Positions 17,267 through 24,573 of a DNA stretch of 27,802 bases are shown one piece after another (within the stretch, counting starts at the first letter, position 1; every line of letters begins with the position of its first letter). The notes beneath the pieces are model-generated. The model worked only from the letters and a program-made list of their open reading frames with translations, searched no databases and was not told the origin of the DNA. The position numbers were made by a program, and so were the translations under genes. Source of the DNA: Roseomonas aeriglobus (GTDB lineage: Bacteria > Pseudomonadota > Alphaproteobacteria > Sphingomonadales > Sphingomonadaceae); contig JAFHKN010000006.1 of assembly GCA_016937575.1 (NCBI GenBank), positions 1-27,802 of the forward strand, written 5' to 3'.

Positions 17267-17963
17267 ATGAACGACCGCACCTGCATCCTCTCGCGCGACT
17301 CCGGGCCGCGCGAGGGGCTGATCCGGCTTGCCCTTTCCCCGACGGTGACGTCGCCCCCGACGTGCGTGCCAAGGCCCCCGGCCGTGGCGCGTGGATCGGG
17401 GTGACGCGCGCCGAACTGGAAACGGCCATCGCCAATGGCAAGCTTCGCGGCGCACTGGCGCGGGCCTTCAAGGGCGCGCCCCTGTCGATCCCGACCGATC
17501 TTCCGGCGCGAATCGCGACCCAGCTCGAACGCGCGGCGCTGGACCGCTGGGGCTGGAGGCAAAGGCAGGACATCTGCTGATCGGTGCCGAACGCATCGAA
17601 ACCGCAGCACGCAGCGGCCAGCTGCACCTCCTGCTCCACGCGCACGACGCGCCCCCGATGGGGCGGCCAAGCTGGCACAGGCGTGGCGCGTAGGGTCGGA
17701 TCGCGAAGGCTCGACCCTCAAGGGCTTGGTTTTGCCGGTGACACGCACCACATTGTCCGTGCATTGGGCCGCGAAAATGTGGTACATGCTGCCTGACGGA
17801 CGCCCAGGCGGCCAAGCGGGTGCGCGACGCGCTGACCCGCTGGCTGCATTTTATCGGACCGAACGTGCCGCTGAACCTTGCGCCGATGACGCGCGAGGCC
17901 ATCGGCACCGACATTACGGCCGACCCGACCGCGGGTCGGCGAGCAAGGAATTTGAGCGAGCGC
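17267..17963 (+). CDS. ylxR: YlxR (DUF448) RNA-binding protein with L7Ae-like domain, frameshifted
   Basis: Cytoplasmic RNA-binding protein encoded between nusA and infB. ATG 17267 has GGGAGG just upstream. It begins MNDRTCILSRDSGPREGLIR (YlxR fold, with the usual C-x-x-SR motif), then GRGAWIGVTRAELETAIANG and a second module resembling ribosomal L7Ae (GLEAKAGHLLIGAERIETAA; GRENVVHAA), a fusion usual in alphaproteobacteria. At least five single G/C deletions, near 17341, 17547, 17650, 17759 and 17793, break the frame. The natural stop cannot be fixed because further indels precede infB; a TGA at 17953 is one candidate. Confidence 0.85.
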
Positions 17964-20594
17964 ATGAGCGACACCGACAACGACAAGCCGAAACTCGGAA
18001 TGCGCGCACCCTTGGGCTGAAGCCACGGTCAGACCGCAAGGTGAAGCAGAGCTTCACCACGGCCGTAGCAATACGGTGGGTCGAAGTGAACGCCGCCGCG
18101 TGCTCGCCCGCAGGTGGCAACCGACCGACGCGCCGGTGCAGGACGTGCCTGAGGCAGCACCGGCCCGACCCCGGTCGCCACGCCCGCCCCGGCCCCGCGC
18201 CCGCCGCATCCGACAATCTGTCGCCGCAGAGCGTCAGGCCAAGCTGCTGCGCGAAGCCGAAGAGCAGGCATGGCTCGCTTGAGGACGCGCGTCGCCGCGA
18301 AGAGCAGGCGCGTGCCCAGGCAGCCGAAACGAAAGCCGCGCGGCCGAGCGTGCCGCGCGGAACCGAACGGCCAAGCCTGCCCCCGCCGAGCCCACCCGGC
18401 ACCGACCTGCGCCGGCGCCCGAGCCTGCGCCGGCGCCCGACCCGCCCCGCCCCGCCCGGCGCCGGTCGCCGACGTCCACCGCCAAGCCGACGCCCCGTCC
18501 GCGCCGAAGCCTGCGCCGCGCCGGCCCCTGGCCCGAACCGATCACCTGATGCCGATGCCTCGCGCCCGCACCGCGCCGCTTCACGCCGGTCGCGTCCGGA
18601 ATCCCGAAGCCGGCACCCAAGCCGCGCCAGCCCTGGCCGACGCCGCCCGCGCATCGTCGCCGCGCGCGTCGGCGGCAACGCGCCGCAGCGCTCGATGCCC
18701 TCGGGTGTCGCGACGCCGCGCAACAACGCGCACCGGCCTCCGCAGCAGCGCGACCGCAAGGGGACGAGCCCGCGTGGCAAGCTGCCGTCAACCGTGCGCT
18801 CAAACGAAGACGGTGCGCGCTCGCAGCCTCGCGGCACTCAAGCGTGCGCGCGAAAAGGAAAAGCGTGGCTTTGGCGGCCCGCGCGAGCCGCAGGCCAACA
18901 GGTCCGCGATGCAGGTCCCGAGACGATCACGGTCGCGAACTCGCCAATCGTATGGGGAACGCGGCGCCGACCTGTGAAGGCGCTGTTCAGATGGCATGCC
19001 GTCACGATCAACGCGTCGATCGATCAGGACACCGCCGAACTGCTGTGACCGAATCGGCCATAACATCGTTCGCGTCAGCGATTCGGACATCGACCTGCGA
19101 CCGACACGTCGAGGATGCGCCCGAGCCTGCGCCCGCCCGCCGTCGGACGATCATCCACGTCGACCATGCAAGACTCGTGCTCGATGCCCTTCCGGCACGA
19201 CGTGTGAAGGGCGAAGCCGCGCATCACCCAGCACATCGGTTATCAGTGACGGTTGAAGGACAATCAAGATCACTTCCTCGACACGCCCGGCCACGAAGCG
19301 TTCACCGCCATGCGTGCGCGTGGTGCCGACGTGACCGACATCGTGGTGCTGGTGGTCGCCGCCGACGACGGGCTGATGCCGCAGACGATCGAGGCGATCA
19401 ACCACACCAAGGCGGCCGGCAAGCCGATGATCGTGGCGATCAACAAGATCGACAAGCCCGAAGCCAACGCCCAGCGCGTGCGCGAGCGCGACGTGCAGGT
19501 CGAAGCCATGGGCGGCGACACGCAGGACGTCGAAGTGTCGGCGAAGAACCGCACCGGTCTGGACGCGCTGATCGAGAAGATCCAGCTCCAGGCCGAACTG
19601 ATGGAACTGGCCGCCAACCCCGACCGTGCGGCCGAAGGCACCGTGGTCGAGGCAAAGCTCGACAAGGGCCGTGGTCCGGTCGCGACCGTGCTCGTCACGC
19701 GCGGCACGCTGAAGGTGGGCGACGTGTTCGTCGTCGGCGCCGAAAGCGGCAAGGTTCGTGCGCTGGTCGACGACAAGGGTCGCCAGATCAAGTCGGCCGA
19801 TCCGTCGATGCCGGTCGAAGTGCTCGGCATCTCGGGCACACCGTCGGCCGGCGACAATCTGCCATCGCGGAACGAGGCGCCGCGAGGTCGCGAATTCGCC
19901 AGGGTGTTGACGCAGAAGCGCACGACGCGGCCCGCCAGCCTGGAATCGATGTTCTCGGCGCTGAAGGCCAAGCAGGCGATCGAATATCCGCTCGTCGTGA
20001 AGGCCGATACGCAGGGAACGGTCGAGGCGATCGTCGCGTCGATCAACAAGATCTCGACCCGATGACATCCGCGCCCGCATCCTGCATTCGGGCGTCGGCG
20101 GCATCACCGAGAGCGACGTGAACGTGGCGGCCGCCAGCGGCGCCCCGATCATCGGCTTCAACGTGCGCCCGAACGCCAACGCCCGGCAGATCGCCGAGCG
20201 CCACAAGGTCGCGTTGAAATACTATGACGTGATCTACGACCTGACCGACGAAATTCGCGCCGGCATGGCGGGGCAGCTGGGGCCGGAAGCGTTCGAAACG
20301 GTCGTCGGCCGCGCCGAAATCCGCGAGGTCTTCTCGGCGGGCAAGCATGGCAAGGCGGCGGGTCTGCTCGTCACCGAAGGCGTTATCCGCAAGGCGCTCA
20401 AGGCGCGTATCACCCGGGCGGATGTCATCATCTACCAGGGCGAAATCGCCTCGCTCCGCCGCTTCAAGGACGATGTCGCCGAAGTGCGCGCGGGTCTGGA
20501 ATGCGGTGTCACGTTCAGCCAGAACTTCACCGACATCAAGCCCGGCGACTATCTGGAAACGTTCGAAGTCGAGCTGCGCGAGCGGACTTTGTAA
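17964..20594 (+). CDS. infB: InfB, translation initiation factor IF-2 (heavily frameshifted in N-terminal half)
   Basis: GTPase that places initiator tRNA on the ribosome. ATG 17964 starts [18 protein letters not shown], the usual IF-2 N-terminus. The next ~1.25 kb (Ala/Pro/Arg/Glu-rich linker) is scattered over all frames. The G1 region near 19150 can be recognised only by restoring several G or C bases in a stretch resembling IMGHVDHGKTSLLDALRG. From 19257 the frame is clean: [10 protein letters not shown] (G3), AINKIDKP (G4), [11 protein letters not shown] (G5), then domain II ([20 protein letters not shown]) up to a break near 20058, and the C-terminal domains ([40 protein letters not shown]). 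Total span suits about 875 residues, a normal size. As an essential gene it is presumably intact in the cell. Confidence 0.92.
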
Positions 20595-20597
20595 GTC

Positions 20598-20734
20598 TTT
20601 CCTCTCCCTGCGGGAGAGGAAGGGAGCCGCGAAGCGGCGGAAAGGTGAGGGCAGGTAAGGGCGAGATTTCTGCCCTCACCCTCCCACTCGGCTGACGCCG
20701 AGCGGGTCCCTCCCTCTCCCGCCGGGAGAGGGAA
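20598..20734. repeat. REP-like paired palindrome B between infB and rbfA
   Basis: Outer arms CCTCTCCCTGCGGGAGAGG (left) and CCCTCTCCCGCCGGGAGAGGG (right) are each hairpins, and a perfect 10-bp inner pair GGTGAGGGCA (20644-20653) / TGCCCTCACC (20671-20680) folds the whole unit. It fills nearly all of the gap. Its right end supplies the purine-rich AGAGGG that stands six bases before the rbfA start. Confidence 0.75.
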
Positions 20735-20736
20735 TT

Positions 20737-21123
20737 ATGAAATCCGAACCGCAAGAGAAATCCGTCCGCACGCTGCGCGTCGGCGAGCAGGTCCGCCACA
20801 TCCTGAGCGAAATCCTGCAACGTGGCGACGTGCACGACGACGTGCTGACCAGCCATGTCGTCAGCATCACCGAAGTCCGCATGTCCCCCGACCTGCGCCA
20901 CGCAACCGTCTTCGTGAAGCCGCTGCTGGGCAAGGACGAGGATGCGGTGCTGAAGGCTCTCAGGACCAACACCGCCTATCTCCAACGCGAGGTCGCCCAC
21001 CGCGTGAAGATGAAATACGCCGCGCGGCTGAAATTCCTGGCCGACGAAAGCTTCGACGAAGGCAGCCACATCGACGCGATCCTGCGCTCGGATCAGGTGG
21101 CGCGCGATCTTGACGGGGATTGA
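20737..21123 (+). CDS. rbfA: RbfA, 30S ribosome-binding factor
   Basis: KH-fold assembly factor that binds 16S rRNA near the 5' helix during 30S maturation and cold adaptation. Motifs: [20 protein letters not shown] at the N-terminus, [20 protein letters not shown] (diagnostic), [20 protein letters not shown] and [10 protein letters not shown]. Length is 128 residues, complete and unbroken. ATG 20737 is preceded by AGAGGGAATT, the end of palindromic repeat B, which therefore provides the ribosome binding site. Last of the classical rimP-to-rbfA genes; a toxin-antitoxin pair follows directly. Confidence 0.95.
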   Translation: MKSEPQEKSVRTLRVGEQVRHILSEILQRGDVHDDVLTSHVVSITEVRMSPDLRHATVFVKPLLGKDEDAVLKALRTNTAYLQREVAHRVKMKYAARLKFLADESFDEGSHIDAILRSDQVARDLDGD

Positions 21124-21141
21124 GGTAAGACGCATCTTACC
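21124..21141. promoter_or_regulatory. Putative operator of the AbrB-VapC pair
   Basis: Perfect inverted repeat GGTAAGA-cgca-TCTTACC starting immediately after the rbfA stop codon and ending three bases before the AbrB-type gene's GTG. AbrB/MazE-type antitoxins repress their own operons by binding such palindromes; the position is right for that. Confidence 0.55.
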
Positions 21142-21144
21142 GGC

Positions 21145-21408
21145 GTGGGATTCGAAATCACCTTGTCGTCGAAAGGACAGATCGTCCTGCCGAAGGACGT
21201 GCGCGATGCGCTCGACCTGCGCCCGGGCGAGCGGCTGACGTTGGAGCGGATCGGCCGGCGGATCATCATCGAACAGGCCGAACCGCCGCGCGAAAAGATC
21301 AGCTATGCCGAATTTCGTCGCCGCGTGCCCGCCTATGAGGGCAAGCCGGTTTCGGTCGAGGACATGACCGCGCAGATCGGCTCGCTGTTTCACGACTGGA
21401 AGGGCTGA
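21145..21408 (+). CDS. AbrB/MazE-fold antitoxin (VapB-like)
   Basis: DNA-binding antitoxin with the swapped-hairpin AbrB fold at its N-terminus: ITLSSKGQIVLPKDVRDALD followed by LRPGERLTLERIGRRIIIEQ. The C-terminal tail (ISYAEFRRRVPAYEGKPVSV and EDMTAQIGSLFHDW) is the probable toxin-binding part. Length is 87 residues. The start is GTG 21145, set by the palindrome just upstream; no strong ribosome binding site is seen. The VapC-like toxin starts four bases after its stop. Confidence 0.9.
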   Translation: MGFEITLSSKGQIVLPKDVRDALDLRPGERLTLERIGRRIIIEQAEPPREKISYAEFRRRVPAYEGKPVSVEDMTAQIGSLFHDWKG

Positions 21409-21412
21409 CCGC

Positions 21413-21805
21413 TTGGTCGCCGTCGACACCAATATCATCGTCAGGCTGATCGTCGCGGACGATGAGACGCAGCTTCAACGCGCGCTGGCATTGGCGGCGA
21501 CCGAGCCGATGTATGTCTCCCTGACCGTTTTGGTCGAAACCGATTGGGTTCTCCGGTCCGTGTACGGCTATGACCGCGGCCGCATCGTCGTCGCCATCGC
21601 CAGCCTGTACCAGGCCTTCGACATCGTCTTCGAGAATCCGGCCGACGTCCGGTGGGCACTCGAACGCTATGCCCTCGCAGGCGAATTCGCCGATTACCTT
21701 CATATCTCGGCGGCCCGACCGGCGGGTCGATTCGCCTCCTTCGAGCGCCGTCTTGTCTCGCGCGCGGGCGACGAGCCCCCCGTCGCGGTGGAGTGCCTCA
21801 ACTGA
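21413..21805 (+). CDS. VapC-type PIN-domain toxin ribonuclease
   Basis: PIN-domain endoribonuclease of a type II toxin-antitoxin pair. The N-terminal MVAVDTNIIVRLIVADDETQ holds the first catalytic Asp, LTVLVETDWVLR the conserved Glu, and FADYLHISAA the third acidic residue. The position of the last acidic residue (usually in TFDRxL) reads SFERRL, so Glu may replace Asp. TTG 21413 is chosen because GGAAGG lies nine bases upstream. Length is 130 residues, normal. The stop TGA overlaps the tdk ATG by one base, so the toxin and tdk are probably cotranscribed. Confidence 0.88.
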   Translation: MVAVDTNIIVRLIVADDETQLQRALALAATEPMYVSLTVLVETDWVLRSVYGYDRGRIVVAIASLYQAFDIVFENPADVRWALERYALAGEFADYLHISAARPAGRFASFERRLVSRAGDEPPVAVECLN

Positions 21806-22416
21806 TGGCCAAGCTCTATTTCTACTACGCCAGCATGAATGCGGGGAAATCGACGACCCTGCTCCAGGCCGACTTCAACTATCGCGAGCGCGGCATGCGG
21901 ACGATGCTGTTCACCGCCGCGATCGACGATCGCTACGAAGCGCGGACGATCACGTCGCGGATTGGGCTCGCCATGCCGGCGATCGCCTTCGACGCCGCGA
22001 CCGATATCGGCGCGTGCGTCGCTGACCAGCATGACGAGACGAAGGTCGATTGCGTGCTGGTCGACGAGGCGCAGTTCCTCACTCCCGAACAGGTCGCGCA
22101 GCTGGCCTGGGTCTGCGACGTGCTGGGCGTGCCGGTGCTCGCCTATGGCCTGCGCACCGATTTCCAGGGCGCGCTGTTCCCGGGGTCCGCGCGGTTGCTG
22201 GCGGTCGCGGACGCGCTGGTCGAGATCAAGTCGGTGTGTCTGTGCGGGCGTAAGGCGACGATGAACGCGCGGATCGGCGCCGATGGCCGTGCGGCGAGCG
22301 AAGGCGCGCAGACCGAGATCGGCGGCAACGACCGCTATGTCGCGCTCTGCCGCCGCCATTTCGCCGAGGCGCTGGCGGGCGAGCTGGTGCTGGCGACCGC
22401 AGGGACCGCGACGTGA
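21805..22416 (+). CDS. tdk: Thymidine kinase
   Basis: Salvage enzyme that phosphorylates thymidine with ATP. The P-loop is YASMNAGKSTTLLQADFNY, the DxxQ-type magnesium motif is VLVDEAQFLTPEQV, and the lasso/zinc region shows VCLCGRKATMNAR and CRRHF. GLRTDFQGALFPGSARLL and EIGGNDRYVALC match type II (bacterial/cellular) thymidine kinases. Length is 203 residues, complete, no frameshift. ATG 21805 overlaps the toxin stop; its own stop overlaps the protease GTG start (GTGA). Confidence 0.96.
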   Translation: MAKLYFYYASMNAGKSTTLLQADFNYRERGMRTMLFTAAIDDRYEARTITSRIGLAMPAIAFDAATDIGACVADQHDETKVDCVLVDEAQFLTPEQVAQLAWVCDVLGVPVLAYGLRTDFQGALFPGSARLLAVADALVEIKSVCLCGRKATMNARIGADGRAASEGAQTEIGGNDRYVALCRRHFAEALAGELVLATAGTAT

Positions 22417-23091
22417 ACGAGACGCTCTAACCATCGCCACTTGGCTGATCCCGCTGGTCATCGCGATCGTGTTCCATGAAGTCGCGCATGGCTGGGTCGC
22501 CCGCGCGCTCGGCGATCCAACCGCGGCGCGACTCGGGCGGCTGACGCTGAATCCGATCCGCCACGTCGATCCGATCGGCACGGTCGGCCTGCCGCTGCTG
22601 CTGGCGGTCACGGGCGCGCCGGTGTTCGGCTGGGCGAAACCCGTGCCGGTCGTCGCATCGCGCCTGCGCAATCCGCGCTGGCACATGATGCTGGTCGCGC
22701 TAGCCGGGCCGGGTATCAACGTGCTGCTCGCGCTCGCGGCGGCGCTCGGGCTCGCCGCGCTCGTCGGCACCGGAAGCGCCGGCGACGGCGGCGCCGCGGC
22801 GTTCGTCGCGCGCAACCTGCTCAACTTTCTGCTGATCAACGTCTTTCTGGCGATTTTCAACCTGATCCCGCTGCCGCCGTTCGACGGCGGCCACGTCGTC
22901 GAGGGGCTGTTGCCGCGCAGCGCCGTGCCGGCGTGGCAGAAGCTGGCGCGCGTCGGTTTTCCGCTGCTGATCGTCCTGCTGCTCGTCGTCCCCACGATCC
23001 TGCCGCAGGCCGATATCGTCGCGCGCGCGGTGGTGCCGATCGTCCGTGCGGTCGCGGCGGCTTCCTGGGCCTGGCCGGCGTCGCTATCTGA
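22413..23091 (+). CDS. Site-2 protease family (M50) membrane metalloprotease, frameshifted
   Basis: Intramembrane zinc protease-like protein. It would start at GTG 22413 (VNETL), overlapping tdk by four bases. After a one-base loss near 22430 the frame continues [20 protein letters not shown] with the HExxH-type HEVAH zinc site, [20 protein letters not shown], and the second ligand motif [19 protein letters not shown] (NPxPPFDG type). About five membrane spans are evident. A second missing base near 23055 hides the natural stop, which should be TGA 23089-23091. Reconstructed length is about 226 residues, usual for this YwhC/Rv-like group. Substrate unknown. Confidence 0.88.
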
Positions 23092-23096
23092 CGCCG

Positions 23097-24095
23097 ATGC
23101 ATGGTTGGGTGATTCTCGACAAGCCGCTGGGCTTGGGGTCGACGCAGGGCGTGTCCGCGGTGAAGCGGGCACTGCGGCAGGGCGGCTATGGCAAGGCGAA
23201 GGTCGGCCATGGCGGCACGCTCGACCCGCTGGCGACCGGCGTGCTGCCGATCGCGGTGGGCGAAGCGACGAAGCTCGCCGGTCGGATGCTCGACAGCGAC
23301 AAGGTCTATGATTTCACGATCCAGTTCGGAACGCAGACCGACACGCTCGATGCCGAAGGTGCCGTGATCGCGCAGAGCGACGTGCGGCCGACGCTGGCGG
23401 CGGTGGAGGCGGTGCTGCCGCACTTTACCGGCGGAATCGCGCAGGTCCCGCCGAAATACTCCGCGCTGAAGGTCGATGGCGCGCACGGGCGTATGACTTG
23501 GCCCGCGCGGGAGAGGACGTGCAGCTCGCGAGCCGCGATGTGGTGATTCACAGCCTCCAAATCCTCCCCGGTACGGGGAGGGGACCGCCGGCGAAGCCGG
23601 TGGTGGAGGGGGCAGGCCGCAGATGGTGTCGCCTGTGGAGCCCCCCTCCACCAGCCTGCGGCTGGTCCCCCTCCCCGTACCGGGGAGGATTTGGAGGACG
23701 TCACCCTCACCGCCCACGTCTCCAAGGGCACGTACATCCGCAGCCTGGCCCGCGACATCGCCGTGGCGCTCGGCACCGTCGGCCATGTCACCATGCTCCG
23801 CCGAACGAAGGCCGGGCCGTTCACCCTGCCCGACGCGATATCGCTGGACAAATTGGACGAAGTCGCTAAGGGCGGCACCCTTGAACAGATACTCCTGCCA
23901 CTGAGGGCGGGGCTGGACGACATCCCGGCTCTACCCCTCGACCCCGACCAGGCAGGGGCGCTCCGACAGGGGCGTGTGCTGGTCGGGATCGCCGAAGACG
24001 ATGGCCAGTATTTCGCGTGTGTGGAGGATACTCCGGTCGCGCTGATCGAGGTCAGCCACGGGGAAGCCCGTGTCGTCCGCGGCTTCAATCTGTAG
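23097..24095 (+). CDS. truB: TruB, tRNA pseudouridine-55 synthase, carrying a palindromic insert
   Basis: Makes pseudouridine 55 in the T-loop of tRNAs. ATG 23097 gives [20 protein letters not shown], then [20 protein letters not shown] with the catalytic Asp (residue 43), and [13 protein letters not shown]. One base is missing near 23486; then [20 protein letters not shown]. At this point a 144-bp element (23554-23697) interrupts the gene. Normal TruB sequence resumes as [20 protein letters not shown] and [16 protein letters not shown], ending at TAG 24095. The insert falls in a loop of the catalytic domain. The frames before and after it differ, so either the gene is broken or a further two bases are missing inside the element. 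It overlaps nothing; rpsO follows. Confidence 0.88.
23554..23697. repeat. 144-bp palindromic element inside truB
   Basis: Terminal inverted repeats begin CCTCCAAATCCTCCCCGGTA on the left and end with the exact reverse complement on the right, continuing for over 30 bases with one G fewer on the left. Each arm is itself a hairpin (CCTCCCCGGTACGGGGAGG). Between them a second inverted pair (GCCGGCGAAGCCGGTGG versus CCACCAGCCTGCGGCTGG) makes the unit almost one long palindrome. No transposase frame is present. Confidence 0.85.
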
Positions 24096-24115
24096 ACGAT
24101 GTCGAAGGAAACACC

Positions 24116-24385
24116 ATGTCGATTACCGCAGAACGCCGTCAGGAAATCATCAAGGACCACGCCCGCGCCGAAGGCGACACCGGGTCGACCGAGGTCCAGG
24201 TCGCCATCCTGACCGAGCGCATCCGCAACCTGACCGAGCATTTCAAGGGCCACGCGAAGGACAACCACTCGCGCCGCGGCCTGCTGATGATGGTCAACAA
24301 GCGTCGCTCGCTGCTCGACTATCTCCGCAAGTCGGATGGCGATCGCTATCTGGCCCTTATCGCGAAGCTCGGCCTTCGCAAGTAA
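24116..24385 (+). CDS. rpsO: Ribosomal protein uS15
   Basis: Primary 16S rRNA-binding protein of the 30S platform. Sequence [20 protein letters not shown], then [40 protein letters not shown] and LLDYLRKSD are the canonical S15 motifs, ending LIAKLGLRK. Length is 89 residues, identical to the family norm, unbroken. ATG 24116 is preceded by AAGGAAACACC. It lies 20 bases after truB and ahead of pnp, the conserved truB-rpsO-pnp order. Confidence 0.98.
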   Translation: MSITAERRQEIIKDHARAEGDTGSTEVQVAILTERIRNLTEHFKGHAKDNHSRRGLLMMVNKRRSLLDYLRKSDGDRYLALIAKLGLRK

Positions 24386-24390
24386 CACCA

Positions 24391-24413
24391 GGGGCGCCTT
24401 CGGGTCGCCCTTG
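24391..24413 (+). terminator. Hairpin after rpsO
   Basis: GGGCG(c)C-ttc-GG(gt)CGCCC followed by TTGTC, starting five bases after the rpsO stop. It resembles an intrinsic terminator GGGCGACC-ttcg-GGTCGCCC that has lost one base. The short T tract suggests partial termination, or an attenuator between rpsO and pnp. Confidence 0.5.
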
Positions 24414-24452
24414 TCGCATTCGGGGCCGCGCAATCCGGCGTGCGCCCTGGCA

Positions 24453-24525
24453 GACGGAACCTCCGTCGCACGGGGCTGCAAGGGCAGCCCTAAAACGGGT
24501 CCCACGAAAGTATCACTTTCGTGGG
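24453..24525 (+). promoter_or_regulatory. Structured pnp leader: three hairpins
   Basis: Three stems stand in series before pnp: GACGG/CCGTC (24453-24467), GGGCTGC/GCAGCCC (24473-24490) and a perfect 11-bp stem CCCACGAAAGT-atc-ACTTTCGTGGG (24501-24525). In E. coli a double-stranded pnp leader is cut by RNase III and then degraded by PNPase for autoregulation; a similar role here is inferred from position only. Confidence 0.5.
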
Positions 24526-24573
24526 GATCTAAAGGCCCGGCCGGCATCTGGCCGCCGGAGTGAAGGAAACCAA

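Noticed and set aside
17435..19048. A plus-strand open frame of over 500 codons across ylxR and infB
   Set aside because: It joins pieces of the two real genes in a wrong frame; it is only open because of the base losses in this region.
17964..20594. infB as a true pseudogene or a programmed-frameshift gene
   Set aside because: IF-2 is essential, and the breaks are numerous, scattered and of the same G/C-run type as in nusA and pnp; sequencing error explains them better.
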